From Larkinella sp051857545 (GTDB lineage Bacteria > Bacteroidota > Bacteroidia > Cytophagales > Spirosomataceae): DNA of 64,000 nucleotides. Positions 17,392 to 26,842 of this stretch are shown here, piece by piece (the stretch's first letter is position 1; each line of letters opens with the position of its first letter). The position numbers were made by a program, and so were the translations under genes. Location: the NCBI RefSeq assembly GCF_051857545.1, contig NZ_JBPZHB010000005.1:248001-312000 (forward strand). The letters are read 5' to 3'. A model generated the notes under the pieces. That model saw nothing but the letters and a program-made list of their open reading frames with translations. It ran no database searches and was not told the DNA's origin.

Positions 17392-19014
17392 ATGAAATCC
17401 ATATTTAAATCTATCGGTCTGGCGTTGACCATGATGGCGGCTTTGCCTGCCTGCGAAATTGACCGCCTACCCGAAACCTCCATCAGCGACCAGACGTTCT
17501 GGCGCTCGGAAGCCGATCTCAGATCAGCGGCTAACTATCTGTACACATTTCTGCCTGGCTGGGCTACCGACGACGTCTGGTCCGACGATGCTTTCGGATC
17601 GTCGGCCAATAGCATCAGCGACGGTTCGCGCCTGGCCCCGGCTACGGACGGGAGTTATAACAATAACTACAACCTGATCCGGGTGGCCAACAACATCGTC
17701 GAAAAAGCGTCCAGGGCCGCTTCGACTACCTCCACAGCAGTGATTGACCGGTACTTGGCAGAGGCCCGGTTTTTTCGAGCCTGGGGCTATTACAACCTGT
17801 TCCAACGCTACGGAGGTGTACCGCTTATTCTGAAAACACTCGACGACAATTCACCCGAATTACAGGCACCGGCCAACACCCGTAGCGAGGTGATTGCCCA
17901 GATTTATCAGGACCTTGATTTTGCGGCTCAGAAATTGCCCACACCCACGGCGCTGGGCAATGCGGACTACGGCCGCATCAGCAATACCGCAGCGCTGGCG
18001 TTTAAAGCCCGGGTAGCGCTGTTTGAGGGGACAAGGTCTAAATTTCATAGCTATGGCAACCCTGCAACGCACCTGCAAGCCGCCCTGGATGCATCGAAAT
18101 CAGTTATTGACAGCAAGCAACATGATCTGTTCAGCGGCAGCTATTTCGATTTGTTCCAGTTGGCGGGCAAAGGTCGGCAAAACCGGGAGAACGTACTGGT
18201 ACGGCCATACGGGGTATCGCCCACCGAACAGGTAAGTACCCACAATTACTACCGAAGTGCGCTTGAAGGGGGTACGCTGACGCCAACGAAGGCCCTGGCG
18301 GATGCGTACCTGATGAAGGATGGGTTGCCCATCACCAAGTCGCCCCTGTATAAAACACCCCAACGGTCGATCGAAGTGTTTCAAAACCGCGACGAGCGGA
18401 TGAATGCCACGTTTCTGAAAGCAGGCGACAGTTACATGGTGACCAAGCCGATCTACGATGTAGCTGATTTATCCCGACAGCGAACGGGCTTCACCTTCCG
18501 TAAAACCGCTAACCTCGATGACTGGAACACCCAGACCTCACTGGTCGACCGCCCCCTGCTGCGGTATGCGGAAGTCCTTTTGATCTACGCCGAGGCCACG
18601 TATGAGTTGAATAACAGCATCAGCGATACCGATCTGGATCTGTCGGTCAATCGGCTGCGGCAGCGGGGAGGGTTACCTAAACTATCGGAGGCATTTATCA
18701 AGGTTAACGGCCTGACCATGCGCGACGAGCTGCGCCGGGAGCGCCGGGTGGAACTGGCACAGGAAGGCTTCCGTTACTGGGACCTGATCCGGTGGAAAAC
18801 CGCCGAAGTCGAACTGCCTAAACCGGTAATCGGCAACTACTTCTTTAGAAGTGAGTTCGGCTCCGTCGCCACCCCTCAGTTGACCCCCGATAACTACATT
18901 CTGGTTCAGGCTGCTACCTTCCGCAAGTTCGATCCGGCAAAGGATTATTTATGGCCGCTTCCCATCAATGAAATAGCCCTGAACCCTGCCCTTAAGCAAA
19001 ATTCAGGCTGGTAA
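17392..19014 (+). CDS. SusD/RagB-family glycan-binding lipoprotein
   Basis: Start at ATG 17392 (540 residues) gives a lipoprotein signal with Cys21 (ALPAC); an in-frame TTG 24 nt upstream is less likely. SusD features are WRSEADLRSAANYLYTFL, then AEARFFRAWGYYNLFQRYGGVPLI, AEVLLIYAEATYEL and RRERRVELAQEGFRYWDLIRWK, ending in the typical KQNSGW. It forms the surface lid of the SusC transporter and binds the oligosaccharide. A stable inverted repeat lies just downstream. Confidence 0.95.
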   Translation: MKSIFKSIGLALTMMAALPACEIDRLPETSISDQTFWRSEADLRSAANYLYTFLPGWATDDVWSDDAFGSSANSISDGSRLAPATDGSYNNNYNLIRVANNIVEKASRAASTTSTAVIDRYLAEARFFRAWGYYNLFQRYGGVPLILKTLDDNSPELQAPANTRSEVIAQIYQDLDFAAQKLPTPTALGNADYGRISNTAALAFKARVALFEGTRSKFHSYGNPATHLQAALDASKSVIDSKQHDLFSGSYFDLFQLAGKGRQNRENVLVRPYGVSPTEQVSTHNYYRSALEGGTLTPTKALADAYLMKDGLPITKSPLYKTPQRSIEVFQNRDERMNATFLKAGDSYMVTKPIYDVADLSRQRTGFTFRKTANLDDWNTQTSLVDRPLLRYAEVLLIYAEATYELNNSISDTDLDLSVNRLRQRGGLPKLSEAFIKVNGLTMRDELRRERRVELAQEGFRYWDLIRWKTAEVELPKPVIGNYFFRSEFGSVATPQLTPDNYILVQAATFRKFDPAKDYLWPLPINEIALNPALKQNSGW

Positions 19015-19030
19015 GTGCTGGATGTACCCG

Positions 19031-19071
19031 TGAACAGCGTGCTTTTTAGTAAACCACAAGCACGCTGTTCA
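19031..19071 (+). terminator. Inverted repeat after SusD, probable terminator or mRNA processing hairpin
   Basis: TGAACAGCGTGCTT (19031-19044) pairs perfectly with AAGCACGCTGTTCA (19058-19071), loop 13 nt. No good T-run follows, so partial read-through into the esterase gene at 19140 is possible. Confidence 0.55.
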
Positions 19072-19139
19072 ATCTTCCTTTATCCTACGCTGATCTACTT
19101 GCTATTTAGTTCACCCTTTTCCTTTATTCATATTCAACG

Positions 19140-22100
19140 ATGAGAAAAACGATGTTTGCGGTCGTTGCCGGGCTTGCTATGCTCAGTAACTCCGCCCTCG
19201 CCCAACGCGATCCGCTCAAGTGGCCCTTCGCCAAAACGTCCATCTGGAACATTCCCATCCACAACAATGCGGTCTATGCGCCCGCTGGTATTCAGGATGC
19301 GAGCTACTTTGATGCCGATGAAGACATTATCATTCTGCGGCCCGGCGCACCCCTGATGAAGGTGGAAACCAACTACGCAGGCTGGTCGAACAAGGACCGT
19401 TGCCCGGTGGAAGGCCCTACCTTGTTTTCGGCCCCCATTCCAACTGATTACATCTACGATAAAACCGTTTGGTCAGGTAACACCCCCAATGCCGGGGTTT
19501 CGATCTTACAGCCAGACGGTAAAATCTGGCAGGCTCAGCCGTTTGCCAAATGTGGTACCGACGTAGCCACCGCCTTGTATAAGTGGGCCCCCAATGGCTG
19601 TGTGCTTACCGGGGAATGTATCGAAGGGGCGCATGGCGGCAGCCATCTGTCAGCCATCGGCGGCACCATCCGCGTGGGTGAATTCTCGTCCGGACAAATC
19701 CGACACGCGATTAAGATCAATCTATTTGGGAAAGAAAACTTTTATAAAGATGCGTTGGGCGGATACCGCTGGCCAGCCACCAATCAGGATGGCGGCTATA
19801 ACGATCCGACGGCCTATAACTACTACGGCGGCACGAACCCTGAAATGAAGATCGGGGCACTGCTGGCGCTGAACAAAGATGTGGTGCTCAACAGCGTGAG
19901 CGACAACAGCCTGGGCCTGAAAACAGAGGCCGGTCTGATTCTGGCCCGCGCCATGCGCGACTACGGCGCTTACACGGTCGATAACACCGCAGGGGATTTC
20001 TACGCCTTTATTACCGAAACCGGCCCGGATGGCTCAGTAGCGAATGAGTTCAAGCAACGCTACGGCTACAGCATTAATGGGAGTCTGGGCAGTAATGAAT
20101 GGACCAGCGACATCAGGATACTGTTTAAAAGCCTGTACGTCATCACCAACAACACCCAGGGCAATCCGGGTGGTGGGCCCGTCAGCGACCTGACCAACCG
20201 CCGGGCACCAGCCGCCCCTGATTTTTCGCCCGCCAAAACGTTCAGGATCATGCCCCTGGGCGATTCCAAAACCGAAGGTGGTGGGGGTGGAAACGCCCAA
20301 AGCAGCTGGCGGGGTTTCCTGCGTACCCGGCTGATCCGCAATGGCTACAAAATCGACTACGTGGGCGACCGTCAGAATCTTGCCGAGGGCGACACCCTCC
20401 CCAACGACAAGGACCACGCCGGTCGGGGAGGCTACACCATCGGTCCCGACATCAACAAATTTTGCCCGACCTGCGAAACGACCGGACTTTTTGAGCATAT
20501 CCAGAATTACCTGCCCCAGGCTAATCCGGACATTGTGCTGCTGGCTATTGGCGTCAACGATATGTTCGGAGACAACATCCACGTACCCGGCTACCGGGAA
20601 TCGGCTCCGCAGCGCTACCAGGATTTGGTCAATAAGATTCTGCAACTCAAGCCGGGCGTTCGGTTGGTCCTGGGCACCATCGAGCCGGTCAAGTGGGATA
20701 AGAACTGGGGCAGCAATCCCAATGACCAGAGTCTGGGGGCACTCAACGCCAAGATTCGCGAAATTGCCAACGCCAGCGCGACCGACAACATCTTTCTGGC
20801 CGACATCTACCAGAAGATGCTGGCCACCTGGGATCCCGGTGATTTCTTCGATGATCTGCACCTGAGCAAGCAGGGCGCTACCAAAGACGCCAACGCCTGG
20901 TTCGAGGCACTGGTGCCGGTTTTGAACAACACGCCGGACAACGTGGCACCCACCGTTACGTTGACATCGCCGGCTCAGAGCGCGACGTTTAACGCACCGG
21001 CCACCATCAATCTGACCGCTACAGCCAGTGATTCAGACGGCAGCGTGACCAAAGTGGAGTTCTACAACGGTTCGACAAAAGTTGGTGAAGCCACCACGGC
21101 TCCGTTCCAGTATAGCATGACGAATGTGGACGAGGGAACCTACGCCTTCAAAGCCGTGGCCGCCGACGACCTGTTTGCCACCACCTCTTCAGCCATCGAT
21201 ACGGTGACGGTCAAGTCGACGGATGGGTACGTCAAATTCACCGGTACGGGTATCGGCTCACCAGGCTCCTACGAAAACAACGGCAAGACCTTTGCCAAAG
21301 CACTCGACGGTGATCTTACCACCTATTTTGATGGCGCTACGGCCTCCGGCCAGTGGGTAGGCATCGACATGGGCGTCGCAAAAACGGTCAGAAAAGCACG
21401 AATTGTGCCCCGGACGGCCTGGGCGCTGCGGATTGTGAACGGTAAGATACAGGGCTCCAACTCGCCCGACTTTGCCAGCCCGGTTGACCTGTACACATTT
21501 AGTCAGACGCCCATCGAGGGGTTCCATACCACGGCCCGCTTTACCAACCCAGGTCTATACCGGTATTACCGTTTTCTATCACCGAGTACCGCCTACGGCA
21601 ACATCAGTGAGGTAGAGTTCTGGGGTAATGCCAACGACCCGACCAGTCAGGCACCGGTTTGTAAAATCGACTCGTTGCTTAATAATACCCGCTACGCACC
21701 GGGTTCGAACATCAACCTGACCGCTACCGCCAGTGACCCCGACGGCACGATCACCAAAGTCGATTTTTTCAGCGGAACGGCGCTGGTCGGCACCTCAACG
21801 GCGGCTCCGTATACCTTCCTGTGGACGAACGTACCCTTGGGTGTCTATTTCGTTACTGCCCGGGCCACCGACAATACCGGCGTTACCAAAGTCTCCGATG
21901 CGGTCAAGATCACGGTCGACGGCCTGGGGTCCGATGTGCTCTATGCGGAGGATTACAATACCAACACGGCTGTCGGCTGGGTTGCCAACGGAGGTACGTG
22001 GACGGCCGCAAACCAGCGCTACGAAAGTACCAACACCAACGGCGAATTTACGTCGTTCTACAACGGCGCTTCGTTTACCAACTACTCGTATTCTGTGGAC

Positions 22101-24533
22101 GCGACGGCCAGTTGGGATAATAACATCGGGGTTGTGTTCAACTACCAGAACACCAATAACTATTACATCGTGGTCTTCAACTCAAAGTCAAAAACAGTGG
22201 AGTTGAAAAAAAAGGTGAATGGCGTATTAACCACAATTGCCTCGACTACGTTTACCGGGGGCGGCACGGGGGCCATCCATGCCATTTCGATCACCAACAA
22301 CGGCAGCACAACGACGGTTAAAATCAACGGCAACACGGTATTTACCAACGTCAGTACAACCGATTTTGCGGGTGGTAAAATTGGCCTGTACTCGTTCTAC
22401 TGTCCGGCCCGTTTCGATAATGTCATCGTTCGGTCGGTCAACGCCCTGCCCACCGTGGCCCTCACCAGCCCGGCTACCAACGCCACGTTTACGGCCCCGG
22501 CTACCCTTACCCTGACGGCCTCGGCCAGTGCCAGTAGCGGCAGTGTGAGTAAAGTCGAGTTTTATAACGGCACCACCCTGCTTGGTTCGGCAACCGCCAG
22601 CCCCTACACATTCGCGTGGACGAACGTGCCGGCTGGTGCGTACGTGCTGACGGCCAAAGTTACCGACAACACCAGTGCCACGGCAACGTCTTCGCCGGTG
22701 TCGGTAACCGTGGGAACGGCTACGGCGCAGGATGCTGTTTCGTTCAACAAACCGCCCCTGGTGGTGAATCCGGGCCAAACGTACACGGTCAATGTTAATT
22801 ATGTAGCGACTAAAACGCGCATCATCGACGTATACCTGTTCAATGCCCAGTGGCAAAAAATTGCTTCTAAAAATGTACAGGTTGCTATAGGTTCTGGCAC
22901 GCAAGCTGTCAGCATCACCGTTCCGGCCAACGCAGTTCCCATTACGGGCGGCATCTGGTCGGTCAACCTGTGGGCCAGCGACTGGTCGGCAACCATCAAG
23001 TCGGGGTCAACGACTGGCATACGTGTGAATACGGCTCCGACCGTTAGTCTGACTTCGTCCCCTGAAAGTGCCACGTTCACGGCGGGCACTTCTGTTGCGC
23101 TAACGGCCACGGCCAGCGACCCGGACGGATCGGTGAAAAAAGTGGAATTTTATAACGGCACCACGCTCCTTGGCGCGGCTAACACATCGCCCTACGCTTT
23201 TACCTTAACCAACGTATCAGCCGGTACGTACACGTTAACGGCAAAAGCGACCGACAATGACAGCCTGGCGGTTACCTCCAGCGTCCGGAACTTTACCGTG
23301 CTGGCGGCTCCTTCGGCGAAAGTACGGGTGCTGCACAAGGATGTCGACAACAACGCAGGCAACAACGTGATTAAGCCGACGTTTCAGATCGTCAACGAGG
23401 GCGATGCACCGCTGGTGTATAGCCAGCTTACGCTCCGTTACTGGCTGACAGTGGAGAATTTTGCCCCGCTGTCCAACCTGTCGGTCTATTACGCGCAGCT
23501 TGGCAACAGCAACGTCAAGATGCGGTATGTAGCGCTGGACAAACCCCGACAGGGAGCCTGGGGCTACATCGAATACCGCTTCGAGGAGTCGGCGGGTCAG
23601 TTGGCCCCCGGTGGTAATTCGGGCGAGATCCAGACGGGTATTGCCAAGCAGAACAACACCACCGTCAATGAAGCCGACGACTACTCCTATGCCAACGCAC
23701 CGATGCTGGTGGCGAACGAGCATATAACGGGCTACCTCAATGGAATACTGGCCTGGGGAACGGAACCCGCCGAGGTGGCGACTCAGCAGCAGGTAAAGGT
23801 CTATACCGATAATCGCCCAGTTGGTGCCAACACCATCAACACCTATTTGCAGGTTCGCAACGAGGGTAATGTACCGGTGAACTATCAGGACATCAAGGTT
23901 CGGTACTACCTGACGGCCGATGCCAATCCGGATAAGCTCCGGTTCTACCTCGACTATGCGCTCGTCGGTAATTCGAATGTCACGGGCCGGTTTGTCAAGC
24001 TGGACCCGGCACAAGCCAACGCGGATGCCTACCTGGAACTGAGCTTCAACACCAGCATGGGGGCACTTTATCCGGCCAGTAACACCGGCGACGTTCAATA
24101 CCGGATTGCCAAGGATGACTGGACGGATTTCAACAAGAGCAACGATTACTCGACCGTAGCCGGAAGTGGTTCTGTAGAGAACAATCGGGTGGTAATCTAT
24201 CTGGCGGGTCAACGGATTTGGGGTCAGGAGCCGGGCAGTGGTGCCCGCATCGGGTCGGCGGAAGTTACGGAAGCACCGCTGCAAGTGACGCTCCTGAGTA
24301 ATCCGGTAAGCGGCCCGGAAATAACGGTAGAAGTACGGGGCGCTGGCGGGCAATCCCTACAGCTACACCTGACCGACACCAACGGTAAAACCGTGGGAAA
24401 CCGTTCCATCGAGCAGCACCGGCCGGTAGAGCAGCACCGGCTCTACATCGGTCAGCAGGCGACGGGGTTCCTCCTGCTGCGGGTGAGCACCCCTACGCAG
24501 ACCAGAACCGTAAAGGTGCTGAAGGCGAATTAA
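19140..24533 (+). CDS. Giant secreted SGNH esterase with Ig-like, discoidin, CBM3-like and T9SS domains
   Basis: 1797 residues. Signal peptide (ends SALAQ). Domain A, about 25-340 (WPFAKTSIWNIPI), is not recognised. An SGNH/GDSL hydrolase at about 368-595 has GDSKTEG with Ser376, GVND at 471-474 and DLH with Asp572 and His574. Four Ig-like repeats follow (about 603-690, 838-930, 1101-1195, 1298-1388), all with the SDGSVTKVEFYNG type motif. They are interleaved with an F5/8-type domain (about 695-830), a concanavalin-like domain (about 933-1100) and a beta domain (about 1197-1295). Two CBM3-like modules (about 1392-1544 and 1549-1699) and a type IX sorting tail (about 1712-1797, ending TVKVLKAN) close the protein. 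It probably removes acyl groups from a polysaccharide bound to cellulose-rich wall, outside the cell. Confidence 0.9.
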   Translation: MRKTMFAVVAGLAMLSNSALAQRDPLKWPFAKTSIWNIPIHNNAVYAPAGIQDASYFDADEDIIILRPGAPLMKVETNYAGWSNKDRCPVEGPTLFSAPIPTDYIYDKTVWSGNTPNAGVSILQPDGKIWQAQPFAKCGTDVATALYKWAPNGCVLTGECIEGAHGGSHLSAIGGTIRVGEFSSGQIRHAIKINLFGKENFYKDALGGYRWPATNQDGGYNDPTAYNYYGGTNPEMKIGALLALNKDVVLNSVSDNSLGLKTEAGLILARAMRDYGAYTVDNTAGDFYAFITETGPDGSVANEFKQRYGYSINGSLGSNEWTSDIRILFKSLYVITNNTQGNPGGGPVSDLTNRRAPAAPDFSPAKTFRIMPLGDSKTEGGGGGNAQSSWRGFLRTRLIRNGYKIDYVGDRQNLAEGDTLPNDKDHAGRGGYTIGPDINKFCPTCETTGLFEHIQNYLPQANPDIVLLAIGVNDMFGDNIHVPGYRESAPQRYQDLVNKILQLKPGVRLVLGTIEPVKWDKNWGSNPNDQSLGALNAKIREIANASATDNIFLADIYQKMLATWDPGDFFDDLHLSKQGATKDANAWFEALVPVLNNTPDNVAPTVTLTSPAQSATFNAPATINLTATASDSDGSVTKVEFYNGSTKVGEATTAPFQYSMTNVDEGTYAFKAVAADDLFATTSSAIDTVTVKSTDGYVKFTGTGIGSPGSYENNGKTFAKALDGDLTTYFDGATASGQWVGIDMGVAKTVRKARIVPRTAWALRIVNGKIQGSNSPDFASPVDLYTFSQTPIEGFHTTARFTNPGLYRYYRFLSPSTAYGNISEVEFWGNANDPTSQAPVCKIDSLLNNTRYAPGSNINLTATASDPDGTITKVDFFSGTALVGTSTAAPYTFLWTNVPLGVYFVTARATDNTGVTKVSDAVKITVDGLGSDVLYAEDYNTNTAVGWVANGGTWTAANQRYESTNTNGEFTSFYNGASFTNYSYSVDATASWDNNIGVVFNYQNTNNYYIVVFNSKSKTVELKKKVNGVLTTIASTTFTGGGTGAIHAISITNNGSTTTVKINGNTVFTNVSTTDFAGGKIGLYSFYCPARFDNVIVRSVNALPTVALTSPATNATFTAPATLTLTASASASSGSVSKVEFYNGTTLLGSATASPYTFAWTNVPAGAYVLTAKVTDNTSATATSSPVSVTVGTATAQDAVSFNKPPLVVNPGQTYTVNVNYVATKTRIIDVYLFNAQWQKIASKNVQVAIGSGTQAVSITVPANAVPITGGIWSVNLWASDWSATIKSGSTTGIRVNTAPTVSLTSSPESATFTAGTSVALTATASDPDGSVKKVEFYNGTTLLGAANTSPYAFTLTNVSAGTYTLTAKATDNDSLAVTSSVRNFTVLAAPSAKVRVLHKDVDNNAGNNVIKPTFQIVNEGDAPLVYSQLTLRYWLTVENFAPLSNLSVYYAQLGNSNVKMRYVALDKPRQGAWGYIEYRFEESAGQLAPGGNSGEIQTGIAKQNNTTVNEADDYSYANAPMLVANEHITGYLNGILAWGTEPAEVATQQQVKVYTDNRPVGANTINTYLQVRNEGNVPVNYQDIKVRYYLTADANPDKLRFYLDYALVGNSNVTGRFVKLDPAQANADAYLELSFNTSMGALYPASNTGDVQYRIAKDDWTDFNKSNDYSTVAGSGSVENNRVVIYLAGQRIWGQEPGSGARIGSAEVTEAPLQVTLLSNPVSGPEITVEVRGAGGQSLQLHLTDTNGKTVGNRSIEQHRPVEQHRLYIGQQATGFLLLRVSTPTQTRTVKVLKAN

Positions 24534-24545
24534 GTCGACTGAATT

Positions 24546-24602
24546 AAGCCTGAACCGGCCAATAAGCAACGTTAATAGCTGCTTATTGGCCGGTTCAGGC
24601 TT
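24546..24602 (+). terminator. Long perfect hairpin after the esterase gene
   Basis: A 23-bp stem: 24546-24568 pairs perfectly with 24580-24602, with an 11-nt loop. It begins 13 nt after the esterase stop codon. Only three T follow, but stem strength suggests termination. Confidence 0.65.
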
Positions 24603-24895
24603 TACCAGTTTAGGGGAATTAGTACCAGCTACCTGTTGGCTGCAGACTGCTAGTGGCAGGCTGGACTCAGGTATGTTTAAGCCCACCCACGTCGAACTGA
24701 TTCCTTCGTAATTTCTTAACATATGTCAAGTAGATTTGGTAAAGTGTAGCTGACCTTTGTGGACAAACTTTCTGAAAAGCGCACAACAACACACCGAGTT
24801 AAGTCGTTAACAATCAACATCCTATTGTCAATCACAAAGAATTATCGGACCTACAGGTAAAAAGTAACTAACTCAAAAGATCCTCCTAATTCAAC
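24603..24895. other. Upstream region of the barrel protein
   Basis: No gene seen. A palindromic TTTGTGGACAAA lies at 24756-24767; its left part CCTTTGTGG also occurs before the TonB receptor gene at 28108-28116. It may mark a promoter -7 region or an operator. Confidence 0.35.
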
Positions 24896-26110
24896 ATGAA
24901 TTTCCCACCCACGTACGGTCTACATGCAATCACGAAAGCGTTTCCCTACCTGGTCGGCTGGCTGTCCCTGATAATTGGACTACCGATTACTACCTGGGCC
25001 CAGACCAAATCGTCGTTCTGGCGGAAGCTTCATCCCGATTCGCTTACGAATCGTCCGCTGCGCTTTATCCCCCTGCCCGTGCTCCAATCCGGACCTGAAA
25101 TTGGCCTTAAAGGGGGCCTCTCTCTTGACTACTTCTTCAACGCAGCCACGATTGGGGCTAAGCGCCCCCACCTTCGTAGCCGGTACTGGCACCGGCTCGA
25201 TTCAGCCAGTCGGCAGACGCGTAACTCGTATGTGTTTGTGCAGGGTCTCTATAGCACCCGTCGGCAACTAACCCTCGAAGGGGTCTGGCAGACCTATGGC
25301 GTTGGAGAGCGTTACATTCTACGGGGCCGGGGCGGCTACCTCGATTTTGCCGAAGATTACTGGGGTGTAGGGAACCAGACCGTCGGGGAACGGGACTATT
25401 TGGTATTTACCTATCAGCGCTGGTATGTGCAGCACCGGATGTGGCGCAAAATTAAGGGCCACCTGTTTGCCGGTTTCAGCTACAACTACAGTGACACCCG
25501 CAACCTGCGCTCCGACAATGCGGTAACCTTCGTGCAAAGTGAGCCTGGCTATCAAGGGAGTGTGATCTCCGGAATAGGGCCAACCTTGCTGGCCGACTAT
25601 CGGAACAATCCGTTTAGCCCAACTCGTGGCTGGTATGCCGAGTGGGCGATGCATATTTACCGGGCTGGCTTAGGTAGCCAGTATCGCTATACGGAACACC
25701 TGCTTGACCTGCGCCGATACTGGCCCCTGCCCGGCCGCCACTGGCTGGGGGCTCAGGCCCTGGGTCACTTTACGACGGGCCAGGTGCCTTTGCGGGAACT
25801 ACCCCGGCTGGGTGGGCCAGCCATGATGCGGGGCTTTGTGCAGGGTCGCTATCGTGACCAGCAGCTCTGGTCAATGCAACTGGAGTACCGCTACACGCTG
25901 GGACCACTGCTCAAAGCAGCGGCCTTTGGGGCCGTCGGTGGCGTAGCCCCTACGCTCCGCCAATGGCAAGGAAACTATACGCGCTACGCCACGGGTGTGG
26001 GACTGCGGCTGCTGGTTAACCGTCCTAAAGAGATTTATCTGCGGGCCGACCTGGCGTTTAATTCCAATGGAACGACAAATCTCTACCTGCGCATGCTGGA
26101 TGCGTTTTGA
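24896..26110 (+). CDS. BamA/TamA-type (surface antigen D15 family) outer-membrane barrel protein
   Basis: 404 residues with signal peptide (TTWAQ near residue 36). The protein is built of amphipathic strands; FSPTRGWYAEW, then RGFVQGRYRDQQLW and the terminal LYLRMLDAF are typical of the Omp85-like barrel with its conserved RGF/Y lid motif. POTRA domains appear absent or very short, so it is a stand-alone barrel of the kind often annotated as surface antigen. Cargo is unknown. It precedes the convergent LytTR regulator gene by 21 nt. Confidence 0.75.
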   Translation: MNFPPTYGLHAITKAFPYLVGWLSLIIGLPITTWAQTKSSFWRKLHPDSLTNRPLRFIPLPVLQSGPEIGLKGGLSLDYFFNAATIGAKRPHLRSRYWHRLDSASRQTRNSYVFVQGLYSTRRQLTLEGVWQTYGVGERYILRGRGGYLDFAEDYWGVGNQTVGERDYLVFTYQRWYVQHRMWRKIKGHLFAGFSYNYSDTRNLRSDNAVTFVQSEPGYQGSVISGIGPTLLADYRNNPFSPTRGWYAEWAMHIYRAGLGSQYRYTEHLLDLRRYWPLPGRHWLGAQALGHFTTGQVPLRELPRLGGPAMMRGFVQGRYRDQQLWSMQLEYRYTLGPLLKAAAFGAVGGVAPTLRQWQGNYTRYATGVGLRLLVNRPKEIYLRADLAFNSNGTTNLYLRMLDAF

Positions 26111-26131
26111 TCCCGAGCTCAATATTTCGGC

Positions 26132-26842
26132 TTAGCGGTTGCGATACGTAGCCAGAAACTGGTCGGCGAATCGCTCGCCAACGGGGATAACTTTACCACC
26201 CAGCAGAATCTGCGTTTTGTGGAAGGCCGTGATCCGGCTGACAGGCACGATGTACGATTGGTGAACCCGGCAAAACCGGTTCGGGTCCAGCCGCGCTTCC
26301 ATCGTTTTTACGTTCATCCGGGTCAAAACGGGTTTGCCCGGCTGGGAGTCCAGATAAATTTTGACATAATCTTTCAATCCTTCGATGTACAGCACATCGC
26401 TGTGGTAGATTTTAGCCTCTTTGTACTCGGTTTTCACGAAGAAAAACGTGTCAGCCTGCATGGCCGCATCGCCTTTCTGCTTCAGCGAGTGGTGCTCATA
26501 GGCTTTGTTGCAGGCCCGTAGCAGTCGATCAAGCCGGATGGGTTTGAGCAGGTAATCAATGGCGTTCAGTTCAAAGCCTTCCAGGGCGTAGTGTTCGTAG
26601 GCCGTGGTAAAAATGACCATGGGCGGTTGAGCCAGCGACCGCAAAAAGTCGGTACCCAGCAGCGTCGGCATCTGGATGTCCAGAAACAACAAATCCACCT
26701 TTCCCTGCTGTAGCAATTCCAGACCCTCGAAGGGTCGGGTATACTGGCCAATGAGCTGGATCGTCGGCACCTGTTGCAGGTCGTCGGCCAGGATACGCAG
26801 CCCCAGTGGCTCATCGTCAATGAGAATAGTCTGCAACTTCAT
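26132..26842 (-). CDS. LytTR-family response regulator
   Basis: 236 residues. Receiver domain 1-120 with acidic pair D9/D10, phosphoacceptor D55 (LLFLDIQMP) and conserved K in LLKPI. LytTR DNA-binding domain at about 135-234 (YIEGLKDYVKIYL, RVHQSYIVPVSRI). It overlaps the 3' end of the kinase gene by 26 bp, so the two form an operon. The divergent TonB-receptor/exporter operon at 28141 is the likely target. Confidence 0.93.
   Translation of the reverse strand: MKLQTILIDDEPLGLRILADDLQQVPTIQLIGQYTRPFEGLELLQQGKVDLLFLDIQMPTLLGTDFLRSLAQPPMVIFTTAYEHYALEGFELNAIDYLLKPIRLDRLLRACNKAYEHHSLKQKGDAAMQADTFFFVKTEYKEAKIYHSDVLYIEGLKDYVKIYLDSQPGKPVLTRMNVKTMEARLDPNRFCRVHQSYIVPVSRITAFHKTQILLGGKVIPVGERFADQFLATYRNR

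Noticed and set aside
23235..24353. Long minus-strand open frame (372 codons) opposite the esterase gene
   Set aside because: It is the antisense shadow of the CBM3-like and T9SS coding region; it has no recognisable domain.
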